27,139 bases of DNA. Origin: a virus. The DNA lies in IMG/VR virus record IMGVR_UViG_3300012920_000208, positions 1 through 27,139 of that record. The stretch is one strand, 5' to 3'. Positions 18,204-27,139 of the stretch are shown in pieces. A model generated the notes under the pieces. That model had not been told where the DNA came from. It searched no databases and saw only the letters and a program-made list of their open reading frames with translations. How positions within the stretch are numbered: position 1 is the first letter of the stretch; every line of letters starts with the position of its first letter. The position numbers and the translations under genes are program-made.

Positions 18204-20385
18204 GATTATTCCAACATATGAGAAAGGGAAATGGAGCACTACTGAATTTGAAAATGATCTTGACTTTAGAGAATACCTAGAGACTATTTTTAAAGAGCCA
18301 GGTAAATATGAATTTACTGAAGTGGCATTAGAGTTCAACAAAGAAGCCCGCACATTTAATGAGCAGGGCTTCTATTGTAATGCTCCTTTTAGATCTAAAG
18401 ATTTTACTTCTTACTGGGAGGATCAAAAAAATAAATGTAGGCAGGGAGTAATATACAAGGATAATAATCATGAATGGTATCTTACAAGAGATTACTATAT
18501 GTGGTTAAACTTCTTACCTATTTTTGACAAAGAAGAAAAACATTATGGTTTTGCAAAAGTACGTGATGCACAGTATCACATGGCTTTGTATGAAATATTA
18601 GCAGAGTTGAATAATCAGCATTCTGCTATACTTAAGAAAAGACAGATAGCATCTTCTTATTTTCATATGGCTAAAATTATAAACCAGTATTGGTTTGAAG
18701 AAGGTTCTATATGCAAAATAGGTGCATCATTAAAAGATTATATTAATGATAAAGGATCTTGGAAGTTTTTAGAAGAATATAAAACATTTTTAAATGAGCA
18801 TACAGCCTGGTATAGACCAAGCAATCCTGAAAAAGTTTTATTATGGCAACAACAGATTGAAGTTAAAGTTAATAATAGAAAAACCTCTAGAGGATTAAAA
18901 TCTAAAATACAAGGTGCATCTTTTGAAAAGAATGCAACAACTGGTGTAGGTGGGCCGTGTACTTACTTTTTTCATGAGGAGGCAGGTATTGCAAAAAATA
19001 TGATGCAAACTTATGAGTACTTGCGTCCTGCAATGTCATCAGGTATGGTTACTACTGGTATGTTTATAGCTGCTGGATCAGTGGGTGATTTGGAACAATG
19101 TAATCCACTAAAAGAAATGATATTAAATCCAGGAGCAAATGATATATATGCTGTAGAAACTAATCTAATGGACGCTGATGGTACTATTGGTATGGCAGGT
19201 CTATTTATTCCTGAACAGTGGTCTATGCCACCTTATATTGATAAATACGGCAACTCACAGATAGATGAAGCTATTAAAGCTATACTCATAGAAAGACAGC
19301 GTTGGAAGAATGAGTTAAGTGGTGAACAATATCAGTTGAGAATATCTCAGAAACCTTTAAATATTGCAGAAGCTTTTGCATATAGAAAAGAATCTATTTT
19401 TCCACAAGGCATACTAAGTAAACAGCTTAAAAAAATAGAAGAGAAAGAATATCCATATGAGTTGATTGATTTAGAAAGAGATCAAACTGGTATAATAGCA
19501 AAGAGGACAAAAAAACTACCTATATCTGATTTTCCTGTAAATAAAAAACAGACTGACAAAACCGGATCTATTGTAGTTTGGGAAAGACCTGCAAGTAAAA
19601 GTCCAGACTTTGGTTGTTACTATGCATCTATTGACCCTGTATCAGAAGGTAAGACTACAACATCAGATTCTTTATGTAGTATTTATGTGTATAAAAATGC
19701 TATAGAAGTTACAAGAGAGCTGCCAAGTGGAGATGTAGAACAGTTTATAGAAAAAGATAAAATAGTTGCTGCATGGTGTGGAAGATTTGATGACATAAAT
19801 AAAACCCATGAAAGATTAGAAATGATCATAGAGTGGTATAATGCATGGACTATAGTTGAAAATAATATATCATTATTTATACAACATATGATTGCAAGAA
19901 AGAAACAAAGGTATTTAGTACCTAAACAACAAATATTATTTTTAAAAGATCTTGGATCAAATAGAACAGTATATCAAGAATATGGTTGGAAAAATACAGG
20001 GACATTATTTAAAAGTCATTTAATATCATATGCTATTGAATTTTTAAGAGAAGTAATAGATGAAGAGTTAGATGATAATGGTAATGTTATGCAGCAAACA
20101 CTTGGTGTAGAAAGAATACCAGATCCAATGTTATTAAAAGAAATGTTAGCATATTATCCTGGTCTTAACGTGGATAGATTAGTAACCTTTGGTGCATTGA
20201 TTGCATTTGTTAAAATCCAACAATCTAATAGAGGATACTCTAAAAGACGTGAATCAGAGGATAATTCCTTGGTAAATTCACAAAAAATAAGTAAATTAAA
20301 GTATAGTCCGTTTAGGAATATAGGTTATAATAAAAGACAATCTAACCCAAGAATAAGAAGATCTGGCTTCAAAAATTATAAATAG
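18196..20385 (+). CDS. terminase large subunit (TerL)
   Basis: A 729-residue DNA-packaging motor. The ATPase half has an atypical Walker A-like KKRQIASSYF (147-156) and a Walker B YFFHEEA (257-263). The nuclease half has an RNase H-like triad at YASIDP (Asp480), TIVENN (Glu555) and NVDRLVTFG (Asp660). The last about 60 residues are basic and Ser/Asn-rich. The great length and the degenerate Walker A are seen in crAss-like TerL proteins. It cuts concatemeric DNA and pumps it through the portal encoded directly after it (TAG then ATG with no gap). It overlaps the GroES-like gene by 8 nt. Confidence 0.9.
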   Translation: MSRIIPTYEKGKWSTTEFENDLDFREYLETIFKEPGKYEFTEVALEFNKEARTFNEQGFYCNAPFRSKDFTSYWEDQKNKCRQGVIYKDNNHEWYLTRDYYMWLNFLPIFDKEEKHYGFAKVRDAQYHMALYEILAELNNQHSAILKKRQIASSYFHMAKIINQYWFEEGSICKIGASLKDYINDKGSWKFLEEYKTFLNEHTAWYRPSNPEKVLLWQQQIEVKVNNRKTSRGLKSKIQGASFEKNATTGVGGPCTYFFHEEAGIAKNMMQTYEYLRPAMSSGMVTTGMFIAAGSVGDLEQCNPLKEMILNPGANDIYAVETNLMDADGTIGMAGLFIPEQWSMPPYIDKYGNSQIDEAIKAILIERQRWKNELSGEQYQLRISQKPLNIAEAFAYRKESIFPQGILSKQLKKIEEKEYPYELIDLERDQTGIIAKRTKKLPISDFPVNKKQTDKTGSIVVWERPASKSPDFGCYYASIDPVSEGKTTTSDSLCSIYVYKNAIEVTRELPSGDVEQFIEKDKIVAAWCGRFDDINKTHERLEMIIEWYNAWTIVENNISLFIQHMIARKKQRYLVPKQQILFLKDLGSNRTVYQEYGWKNTGTLFKSHLISYAIEFLREVIDEELDDNGNVMQQTLGVERIPDPMLLKEMLAYYPGLNVDRLVTFGALIAFVKIQQSNRGYSKRRESEDNSLVNSQKISKLKYSPFRNIGYNKRQSNPRIRRSGFKNYK

Positions 20386-23136
20386 ATGAAAGTATTAAAT
20401 GCAATGCAAATGAAAAATGGGGCACGTGCTGAAAGCGGACCTACATTTTCAAACTTAACACAACCAGTTCAGTTTTTACCATATAAGAAAAAAACTGATG
20501 ATTGGGCAGCATGGAACTTAGATTGGTTAGAAATGCAAGGAATAGAGTTTTTACGTATAAACTCTAGAAGGTTATTAAAGAACTATAAGTTAGCAAAAGG
20601 TGTAATAGATAAAACAGATTACATAGTTGAGCCTGACAATGAGTATAAAGATCTCATGGATGTATTAACTACAGAAAATGATTCTGCACTAGAACTTAAG
20701 TTTTACCCTATAGTACCTAATGTTATAAATGTATTAACTGGTGAGTTTGCAAAAAGATATTCTAAGGTTCAATTTAGAGCAACTGATGATGCATCTTACA
20801 ATGAAATGCTAGAAGCAAAAAGAATTCAAATAGAAGAAGCATTACTTGCTGAAGCAGAATCAGAGTTAATACGTAGAATGATAGAGATGGGTATGGACCC
20901 AGGATCTGAAGAAGCACAACAACAATTAAATCCAGAATCTTTAAAATCATTACCAGAGATAGAAGACTTTTTTAGTAAGTCTTATAGAAGTATGGTAGAA
21001 GAGTGGGCATCTCACCAACTTGCAGTAGATGAAGAAAGATTTAAAATGCAAGAACTTGAAGAAAGAGGATTTAGAGATATGCTAATTGCTGACAGAGAGT
21101 TTTGGCATTTCCGTATGTTAGAAGATGACTATGATGTAGAGTTATGGAATCCGGTATTGACATTCTATCAAAAGTCTCCAGACCAAAGATACATTGCAGA
21201 TTCAAACTATGTAGGTAAAGTAGACTTAATGACTGTAGCTGATGTGGTAGATAAGTATGGATATTTAATGAATGAAAAACAATTAAAGTCATTACAAAAG
21301 ATTTATCCAGCAAGATCAGCACAATATCAAGTAAATGGATATCAGAATGATGGTGCATACTATGACCCTAAAAGATCTCATGAATGGAATACAAACATGC
21401 CAGGCTTGCCTTATAGACAGTTTGTAAGTAATTTCCATAATGATCCGGCAAGAGGTGGAGATATATTAAGTCAAATATTAGATGAGAATGAAGATGTTTC
21501 TATGTGGGGTGAAGGTAACTTAATGAGAGTTGCAACTATATACTGGAAGACACAACGTAGAGTTGGTCACCTCACAAAAGTAGAATTTGATGGTGAAATT
21601 ACACAAGAGATTGTGGATGAAACATTTAGAATTACTAAAAAGGCAGTATATGATACTTCAATATTTAAACATAAAACTAAAGAGAATCTTTTAGAAGGTG
21701 AACATATAGATTGGATATGGATAAATGAAGTATGGGGCGGAGTTAAAATAGGTCCTAATTTACCTGCTATGTGGCAAACTACTATGGGTGATAATATAAA
21801 CCCAATATACTTAGGTATAAACAGAAAGAAGCCAGGAAGATTACCTTTTCAATTTAAGGGTAATAATAGTTTGTATGGTTGCAAGCTTCCTGTAGAAGGT
21901 AGAGTTTTTTCTGATAGAAATACTAGATCAACTTCTTTAGTTGATTTAATGAAAGCATATCAAGTTGGATACAATATGGTTAATAACCAGATTGCTGATA
22001 TTCTAATAGATGAATTAGGTACAGTAATTATGTTTGATCAAAATGCTTTACCACGTCACTCAATGGGTGAAGACTGGGGTAAGAATAATTATGCAAAAGC
22101 ATGGGTAGCAATGAAGGATTTTCAAATGTTACCTCTTGATACATCAATTACAAATACTGAGAATGCAACTAACTTTAATCATTATCAAACTCTAAACATG
22201 GAGCAGACTAATAGATTAATGTCTAGAATTCAACTTGCAAATTATTTTAAACAACAATGTTTTGATGCTATTGGTATTAACCCTCAACGTTTAGGTGGGG
22301 CTGTATCTGCACAAACAGCAACAGGTGTTGTACAAGCAATGCAACAATCATATGCACAAACAGAAATGTATTTTGTACAGCATTCAGATCATCTTATGCC
22401 AAGAGTACATCAAATGAGAACTGACTTAGCACAGTTCTATTACAGTTCAAATCCAAGTCTAAGGTTGCAATATATATCTACAGAAGCAGAAAAAGTCAAT
22501 TTCCAAATTAATGGAACAGATCTATTAATGAGAGATTTCAATGTATTTGCAACAACTAAAACTAATCATAGAGCTATTTTAGAAAGTCTTAAACAAATGG
22601 CTCTTACAAATAACACAACAGGAGCAAGTATTTATGAGCTAGGTAATATTGTAAAAGCTGATTCTATTGCAGAAGTTTCTGACATACTTAAGGATGCAGA
22701 GACTAGAATGCAGAAACAAAGACAGCAAGATATGGAACAACAGCGTCAATTACAAGAACAACAGTTACAAGCTAAGGCTCAAGAAGAACAACAAAAACTA
22801 CAAGTTGAAATGTCTGAGAATGAGAAAGATAGACAAAATGATGTTCTTCTAGCAGAAATTAGATCAGCAGGATATGGTTCAATGGTTGATATAAACAAGA
22901 ATGAACAGTCTGATTATATGGATGCAATGAAAGATATTAGAGAGACTACTCAATATAGAGAACAGATGAATATGAAGCGTGAAGAAAATGCTTCTAAATC
23001 TGCAATGGAAAATAGTAGACTTGATGTAGAAAGAGAGAAAATAGCTGCTTCAAAACAAATAGCTGACACAAAACTTCAAATTGCAAGAGAGAACAAAAAT
23101 AAATATGATTCTCCAAAAACAAAAGAAGATAAGTAA
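20386..23136 (+). CDS. portal protein (large, crAss-like)
   Basis: A 916-residue protein directly after terL, the expected place and size for the crAss-like portal, which forms the 12-fold ring for DNA entry. The N-terminal two thirds mix helices and beta (WNLDWLEMQGIEFLRINSRR; FYPIVPNVINVLTGEFAKRY; GRLPFQFKGNNSLYGCKLPV). Residues about 765-835 are a very Gln/Glu-rich coiled coil (RQQDMEQQRQLQEQQLQAKA), and the C-terminus is a charged, Lys-rich tail. No enzymatic motif is seen. The assignment rests on gene order and length plus these features. It is followed by 129 nt with a strong hairpin. Confidence 0.82.
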   Translation: MKVLNAMQMKNGARAESGPTFSNLTQPVQFLPYKKKTDDWAAWNLDWLEMQGIEFLRINSRRLLKNYKLAKGVIDKTDYIVEPDNEYKDLMDVLTTENDSALELKFYPIVPNVINVLTGEFAKRYSKVQFRATDDASYNEMLEAKRIQIEEALLAEAESELIRRMIEMGMDPGSEEAQQQLNPESLKSLPEIEDFFSKSYRSMVEEWASHQLAVDEERFKMQELEERGFRDMLIADREFWHFRMLEDDYDVELWNPVLTFYQKSPDQRYIADSNYVGKVDLMTVADVVDKYGYLMNEKQLKSLQKIYPARSAQYQVNGYQNDGAYYDPKRSHEWNTNMPGLPYRQFVSNFHNDPARGGDILSQILDENEDVSMWGEGNLMRVATIYWKTQRRVGHLTKVEFDGEITQEIVDETFRITKKAVYDTSIFKHKTKENLLEGEHIDWIWINEVWGGVKIGPNLPAMWQTTMGDNINPIYLGINRKKPGRLPFQFKGNNSLYGCKLPVEGRVFSDRNTRSTSLVDLMKAYQVGYNMVNNQIADILIDELGTVIMFDQNALPRHSMGEDWGKNNYAKAWVAMKDFQMLPLDTSITNTENATNFNHYQTLNMEQTNRLMSRIQLANYFKQQCFDAIGINPQRLGGAVSAQTATGVVQAMQQSYAQTEMYFVQHSDHLMPRVHQMRTDLAQFYYSSNPSLRLQYISTEAEKVNFQINGTDLLMRDFNVFATTKTNHRAILESLKQMALTNNTTGASIYELGNIVKADSIAEVSDILKDAETRMQKQRQQDMEQQRQLQEQQLQAKAQEEQQKLQVEMSENEKDRQNDVLLAEIRSAGYGSMVDINKNEQSDYMDAMKDIRETTQYREQMNMKREENASKSAMENSRLDVEREKIAASKQIADTKLQIARENKNKYDSPKTKEDK

Positions 23137-23196
23137 GCGTTAGCTATATACTGCAAAATATTTTCAATTTTTAGAAAATTTATTAAGTTTATAGTG

Positions 23197-23230
23197 ATGA
23201 TAATATAGAAAAGTTTCTGTATATTATTAT
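23197..23230 (+). repeat. AT-rich hairpin between portal and scaffold genes
   Basis: ATGATAATATA (23197-23207) pairs with TATATTATTAT (23220-23230) and, after a 2-nt bulge, GAA pairs with TTC around an AAGT loop: 14 pairs including one G-U. There is no T-tract after it, so it is a better candidate for RNA processing or stability than for termination. It lies 35 nt before the scaffold ATG. Confidence 0.45.
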
Positions 23231-23265
23231 TGTAACAAGTATTAATTATTAAAACCAACATAATT

Positions 23266-24597
23266 ATGGCAACTGAAACACAAACTGTGAATAGTAACGT
23301 AGAACAAGTAGAAGTAAATTTAGATGAGATCTTTAATGCTGCACCAAGTGGAGCTGACATGATCCAAGATACGGCTACAAAACCAAAAAACATATTCTCT
23401 GGCTTAGGTAAAGCTACAGCTGATATGTCTTTTGCAGATCCTGACAAAGATGATAAGGATGATTTAAATGCAAAAGTTGAAGAGAGTAAAGAAGAACCAG
23501 CAACTGAAGAAGTTAAAGCAGAGGTTGAAGAGAAAAAGGAAGAAGTAAAAGAAGAGTCTAAAGAAAAAGTAGATGAGATTTTTGAAGCTTTAGATCCTAG
23601 TAATGAAGTTGAAGAAGAAGAAGTAACAGAAACTAAGGCTAAAGAAAAAAGAGGTAGAAAAGCAATAAGCGGTATCTCAGACGTATTTACTAAGTTGATT
23701 AAAGATGATAAGATTGTTCCTTTTGATGATGATAAACCTTTAGCAGAATACACTGCAAAAGATTGGGAGGAGCTTATTGAAGCTAATTTAGAAGAAAAAG
23801 CAAGACAAGTAAGAAGTGAAACTCCTAAACAATTTTTTCAGAGCTTACCACAAGAATTACAAATAGCTGCTAAATATGTAGCTGATGGTGGTAAAGATTT
23901 AAAGAGTTTATTTACAACTCTAGGTCAAGTTGAAGAAACTAAAAGTATTGACGTTAAATCTGTAGCTGGACAAGAAAGAATTATTACTGAATATTTAAGT
24001 GCAACTGGATACGGTACAGCAGAGGATATTCAAGAAGAAATAGAAATTTGGAAAGACTTAGGTAAATTAGAAACACAAGCTAATAAGTTTAAACCAAAGT
24101 TAGATAAGATGCAAGAAAAAGTTGTTGCACAAAAACTAAAAGAGCAAGAGCTTAAAAAGAAACAACAACAAAATGCATCACAACAGTATATGAAAAATGT
24201 TTATGAAACATTAAAAGAAGGTAAATTAGGTGATATCAAAGTTGATAGAAAGACTCAAGCTATGTTATATAATGGTTTAGTTCAGCCTAACTATCCTTCA
24301 GTAAGTGGAACCAACACTAATTTATTAGGGCACTTACTAGAAAAGTATCAATTTGTTGAGCCAAACTACGCATTAATATCTGAGGCTTTATGGTTATTGC
24401 AAGATCCTGAAGGATATAAAGCTAAGATCATGGATAAAGGTGCTCAGAAAAGTGTAGAGAAAACGGTTAGAAAACTGAAGAGTGAACAAGCAAATGTAGG
24501 TGGATCATCATTAGGTGTTGCACAAGCAGAAGAAGAAAGTAAAAGAAGTTCAAAAAGAAAGATTACTAGACCGGCAAACATATTTAAAAGAATTTAA
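23266..24597 (+). CDS. probable scaffold / capsid assembly protein
   Basis: A 443-residue protein between portal and MCP. Residues 1-60 are low-complexity, residues about 65-130 are extremely Glu/Lys-rich (AKVEESKEEPATEEVKAEVE), the middle is helical (QEEIEIWKDLGKLETQANKF and a long KQQQNASQQ helix), and the C-terminus is basic (KRSSKRKITRPANIFKRI). A charged, helical, largely disordered protein with a basic tail next to MCP fits a scaffolding protein, whose basic end usually binds capsid subunits. In crAss-like genomes a conserved uncharacterised protein holds this position. No protease motif was seen. Confidence 0.65.
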   Translation: MATETQTVNSNVEQVEVNLDEIFNAAPSGADMIQDTATKPKNIFSGLGKATADMSFADPDKDDKDDLNAKVEESKEEPATEEVKAEVEEKKEEVKEESKEKVDEIFEALDPSNEVEEEEVTETKAKEKRGRKAISGISDVFTKLIKDDKIVPFDDDKPLAEYTAKDWEELIEANLEEKARQVRSETPKQFFQSLPQELQIAAKYVADGGKDLKSLFTTLGQVEETKSIDVKSVAGQERIITEYLSATGYGTAEDIQEEIEIWKDLGKLETQANKFKPKLDKMQEKVVAQKLKEQELKKKQQQNASQQYMKNVYETLKEGKLGDIKVDRKTQAMLYNGLVQPNYPSVSGTNTNLLGHLLEKYQFVEPNYALISEALWLLQDPEGYKAKIMDKGAQKSVEKTVRKLKSEQANVGGSSLGVAQAEEESKRSSKRKITRPANIFKRI

Positions 24598-24654
24598 TTA
24601 GGTAAATTAAATGTATAAACTGAAAATTAATTATTAATCAAAAACAATCAAATT

Positions 24655-26274
24655 ATGGCAACTCCAGTTTTAAATAATGGGATTTTCCTACGTGATACAA
24701 GCTATAAAGCAAGTTCACATATTGATTCTTATCACCTTACCCAGATGCTTGGTAACCCTGAGCCTATGGATATGGGACCAATTGATTTATGGGCTATGAC
24801 CCAGAAGGTAGAAATGCCTTTATATCAAATGGCTTCTTTTGGTGGAAAGAACACAATATTAGTGGATAACGCTAGAGGTGAGTACAAGTGGCAAACTCCT
24901 GTTGCACAGGATCTTCCTTATATTGTGGCTGACATTGAACCTGCGAATACAAACAAGGGTATAGATGGAACACTATTTAAGATCAAGATCAACAAGAGAA
25001 CTTTTGGACATGGTGACATTATTACTTATGATAAGTATAATGGATTAGAATTGTACATTACAGCTGATGATATTATCCCAGCAGGTGATGGATATGTCTA
25101 CACAGTCCAATTAGTTAACAACAACAACTCAGCGGTATTAGATAACAAATACTTAGCTAAAGGTACTAAGTTCTTCAGAAAAGGTTCTGCAAGAGGTGAG
25201 TACGGAGAAAGATTCTCTGATATTGAAACAGGTTCAGGTTTCCGTGAGTTCTACAACTATGTAGGAGGAGCAGAAGCTCATGTACACTATTCAATTTCTT
25301 CAAGAGCAGATTTAATGATCAAAGGCGGATTAAACGCTGATGGTACTGTACCTGTTACTGAAATATGGAGAAACTACAACACAGATCCAAATAATCCATC
25401 TGTACCTAGTATTGAAGGATTAGTAGCAAACATGGGTAAAGCGGGTGCAAGAGAAGCATTTGAGAATGGAACTCTTACAAGAACTTTCATTACAAATATG
25501 GAAGCAGCTCACTTATCTAAGATTGCAACGGATATTGAAACTTACCTGATGTGGGGTAAAGGTGGTAGAATTAAGCAAGACGGTCCAGATGACATTAGAT
25601 TATCTGTAGGTTTATGGTCACAGTTGGATAACTCATTTAAGAGAGTTTACAACAAGTCATCATTTACACTTGATATGTTTAAATCTGAGCTTTACAACTT
25701 CTATCAAGGTAAAGTTGAATTCAAAGGACCAGACCCACAAAGATCACTTGTTGTACAAACAGGTATTGGTGGTATGCAATTAATCAACAAAGCTATTGCT
25801 GATGAAGTGTATGGTTCAGGTCTAGTACAAAATGCTTCACAAATTGGAGCAGTAACAGGACAAGGAATGGACTTAGATTATGGTTTTGCTTACACAAGCT
25901 TTACTATTCCATTCTTAGCTAATGTTAAGTTTGTATTAAACCCAGCATTTGATAATTTAAATACTAATGACATTGAGAATCCATTAATTGATGGAAGACC
26001 ATTAAGTTCATTTAGCTTTATTATCTTTGATGTTACTGATGAAGGAAATGATAACATTCACTTGTTAAAACTTTCTTGGGATAATCAACTTAAGTGGTTC
26101 TACCAAAATGGTACTATGGACTACATGGGAAGAACTCAAGGATTTGCTTCTACAGGACAGTTCAATGGATACAGAGTATATATGACTCAAACCATGCCAG
26201 CTGTATGGGTTAAAGATCCGACTAAAGTTCTTAAAATAGTAATGAGAAACCCAGTTACTGGAGGATCATTCTAA
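24655..26274 (+). CDS. major capsid protein
   Basis: A 539-residue protein with the composition and place of a HK97-fold major capsid protein: after portal and scaffold and before a strong terminator. It is well balanced, rich in Asn, Gly and aromatic residues, and has few Cys. Segments include GFREFYNYVGGAEAHVHYSI, a long helix around NGTLTRTFITNMEAAHLSKI, and a C-terminal beta part ending VLKIVMRNPVTGGSF. Codons such as GGT, AAC and TTC look more frequent here than in its neighbours, as in highly expressed genes. The A-rich leader AAAACAATCAAATT precedes ATG, with no Shine-Dalgarno site. Confidence 0.85.
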   Translation: MATPVLNNGIFLRDTSYKASSHIDSYHLTQMLGNPEPMDMGPIDLWAMTQKVEMPLYQMASFGGKNTILVDNARGEYKWQTPVAQDLPYIVADIEPANTNKGIDGTLFKIKINKRTFGHGDIITYDKYNGLELYITADDIIPAGDGYVYTVQLVNNNNSAVLDNKYLAKGTKFFRKGSARGEYGERFSDIETGSGFREFYNYVGGAEAHVHYSISSRADLMIKGGLNADGTVPVTEIWRNYNTDPNNPSVPSIEGLVANMGKAGAREAFENGTLTRTFITNMEAAHLSKIATDIETYLMWGKGGRIKQDGPDDIRLSVGLWSQLDNSFKRVYNKSSFTLDMFKSELYNFYQGKVEFKGPDPQRSLVVQTGIGGMQLINKAIADEVYGSGLVQNASQIGAVTGQGMDLDYGFAYTSFTIPFLANVKFVLNPAFDNLNTNDIENPLIDGRPLSSFSFIIFDVTDEGNDNIHLLKLSWDNQLKWFYQNGTMDYMGRTQGFASTGQFNGYRVYMTQTMPAVWVKDPTKVLKIVMRNPVTGGSF

Positions 26275-26289
26275 GAATTGTAATTAAAA

Positions 26290-26320
26290 GGGGAGGTGGG
26301 TCAAACCTCCTCCCTTTTTT
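26290..26320 (+). terminator. rho-independent terminator after the major capsid gene
   Basis: GGGGAGGT (26290-26297) pairs with ACCTCCTCCC (26305-26314, one bulged T) around GGGTCAA, followed by TTTTTTATTTTT. It begins 16 nt after the MCP stop and is the strongest hairpin terminator in the plus arm, insulating or attenuating transcription into the following genes. Confidence 0.85.
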
Positions 26321-26347
26321 ATTTTTAACCTTTTAAAATAAAATATC

Positions 26348-26584
26348 ATGGGAGCACCTAAACAACTAGCTGTATTAAAATCACAGTTTGAGAGCCCAGC
26401 ATATGAAGGGGTTTCAAGAGCAGAAACAGGTAATGCAAGACTACTACATGTAAATTTAGTTAGATCTTGGATACGTGATATTGCTGACTCTGATTCTTAT
26501 CTTGATAATGCTGCTGCTAAAGCTGCAGGCTTAAAAAAAGGAGATTTATATCATACAGCAGGACTTTTAAAAATTGTTATTTGA
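26348..26584 (+). CDS. small capsid-associated candidate protein
   Basis: A 78-residue protein: GAPKQLAVLKSQFESPAYEG, NARLLHVNLVRSWIRDIADS, and a C-terminal AAGLKKGDLYHTAGLLKIVI. The ending 'aGlkkGDlYhtaGlLkiV' is a motif I know from the C-termini of many phage structural proteins, where it forms a small trimer-like cap. Its position right after MCP suggests a head decoration or fibre-base part. It follows the MCP terminator, so its expression may depend on read-through or on a separate promoter not seen. Two hairpins follow it. Confidence 0.65.
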   Translation: MGAPKQLAVLKSQFESPAYEGVSRAETGNARLLHVNLVRSWIRDIADSDSYLDNAAAKAAGLKKGDLYHTAGLLKIVI

Positions 26585-26603
26585 TATAACAGTCAAAAAC
26601 TTT

Positions 26604-26663
26604 AGCAAGGATAAAACCTTGCTTTAGAAATATTAGTAATAATAAAACGTGCAAAACTTGCAC
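26604..26663 (+). terminator. pair of hairpins after the small capsid-associated gene
   Basis: AGCAAGG/CCTTGCT (26604-26610 with 26617-26623, loop ATAAAA) and GTGCAA/TTGCAC (26649-26654 with 26658-26663, loop AAC, followed by TTTTG) lie in a 122-nt gap. Each has a short or missing T-tract, so they are weak terminators or RNA-processing sites. Confidence 0.4.
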
Positions 26664-26706
26664 TTTTGACGTGAGTAACAATTATTAATTTTTAAAAAAC
26701 CAAAAA

Positions 26707-27139
26707 ATGGAAGATTACACTATTGTTGAGAAATATCAACATACAAAAAAGAGTAGCACAATTGCTATTAGACCTTATTTTAATCCAAACAAGGAGAACA
26801 TGGGGTTAGAAAAATATGGACTAGCTATGCATGATGGCGTATGGCATCAAGAAAGTTTAGCTTGTCTAGAGATAAATGGAGTTAAAAGATATGTTACAGG
26901 ACTAAATGAATTTGCTCCTGAAGTAAAAATGTTACCTCCAGCAGAGAAGAAGGCTAAGATTGCAGAAATCAGAAAGGTAGTTTCTGAATTAGAAGCTGAG
27001 TTAGCTGCTAATGTAGTTGATCCTAAAGATAAAGACTTTTGGAATAAACTAACTGTTATGAAGCCAGACAACTCTAAGTTTTGGGATAGAATTGAAATAA
27101 GATGTGGTAATGATCCAGTATTTTTAGATGCAGAAGTAG
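26707..27139 (+). CDS. partial CDS, 3' end beyond the window, unknown product
   Basis: ATG 26707 opens a frame that runs in phase for 144 codons to the last base of the window without a stop. The peptide begins MEDYTIVEKYQHTKKSSTIA, has a central strand region (GLAMHDGVWHQESLACLEIN) and a charged helix (EKKAKIAEIRKVVSELEAEL), then FWNKLTVMKPDNSKFWDRIE. No family was recognised. The A-rich leader (TTTAAAAAACCAAAAA) matches the start context of the capsid genes. It sits just after the capsid block, where crAss-like phages carry further structural genes, so a virion role is plausible. Confidence 0.7.
   Translation, partial: MEDYTIVEKYQHTKKSSTIAIRPYFNPNKENMGLEKYGLAMHDGVWHQESLACLEINGVKRYVTGLNEFAPEVKMLPPAEKKAKIAEIRKVVSELEAELAANVVDPKDKDFWNKLTVMKPDNSKFWDRIEIRCGNDPVFLDAEV

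Noticed and set aside
18196-20385. Stop-codon reassignment (TAG read as Gln), known in some crAss-like phages
   Set aside because: TAG ends terL exactly one base before the portal ATG and also ends protein 5 of the basic cassette and the microgenes; no gene is broken by in-frame TAG.
23076-23753. A 225-codon minus-strand frame, very Ser/Leu-rich
   Set aside because: It is the antisense shadow of the Glu/Lys-rich scaffold gene, and low-complexity Ser/Phe/Leu content is what a reversed GAA/AAA region gives.
1-27139. CRISPR array, integrase, insertion sequence or attachment site
   Set aside because: No regularly spaced repeats, no recombinase or transposase motifs and no duplicated tRNA ends were found. 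The TAGCTGGGGAG pair is too short to call an attachment site.

Overview
The window is a segment of an AT-rich (roughly two-thirds A+T by eye) tailed-phage genome whose host is most likely a member of the Bacteroidetes, probably Flavobacteriia-like. The host call rests on promoters of the TTTG-N17-20-TAnnTTTG type, A-rich leaders in place of Shine-Dalgarno sites before start codons, and a lipoprotein with a Bacteroidetes-style surface export signal. The order TerL - very large portal - Glu/Lys-rich protein - major capsid protein, with an IHF/HU-like protein upstream and UDG, an SF2 helicase and a DnaB-like helicase on the other arm, is the gene order known from crAss-like podoviruses. Family membership is inferred from order and motifs only. 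TAG and TGA both end real genes, so the standard bacterial code is used. No integrase, transposase or CRISPR array was seen.

Layout. Positions 1-11035 are almost entirely minus-strand and carry replication and accessory genes. These are a DnaA-domain-IV-like protein, a winged-helix protein and a DnaB-type helicase (2015 down to 66, overlapping starts and stops); uracil-DNA glycosylase (2052-2771); a chain of tiny overlapping genes (3346-4919); an SF2 helicase (4948-6075); three tRNAs (Met-CAT, Leu-TAA, Arg-TCT; 6168-6408); an HNH protein; a probable ssDNA-binding protein with an acidic tail (7306-7890); an HTH protein; and a membrane protein plus a surface lipoprotein (9449-10273). One small plus-strand pair (2807-3354) interrupts this arm.

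Noncoding centre. Positions 10274-10705 hold no gene but are dense in inverted repeats, with a perfect consensus DnaA box inside the loop of a large stem. This is my best candidate for a replication origin. Positions 11036-11274 form the divergent switch to the plus-strand arm.

The plus-strand arm (11275 to the end) builds the virion. It starts with a cassette of five overlapping, very Lys-rich small proteins (11586-12843). After a clear promoter at 13105-13134 come a small helical protein, an amidase endolysin, a winged-helix protein, an IHF-like protein, a Cys-rich protein, a PD-(D/E)XK nuclease, four unassigned proteins, a GroES-like co-chaperonin, TerL, portal, a probable scaffold and the major capsid protein. 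A strong terminator follows the capsid gene, then a small capsid-associated candidate and a gene cut by the window end.

How the genes work together (inference): the DnaA-like and winged-helix proteins may open the origin and load the DnaB helicase; SSB, the SF2 helicase and UDG support replication and repair; the basic proteins and the IHF-like protein may compact DNA or enter the virion; the GroES-like protein may redirect host GroEL to fold the capsid protein; TerL packages DNA through the portal; and the amidase opens the cell wall.
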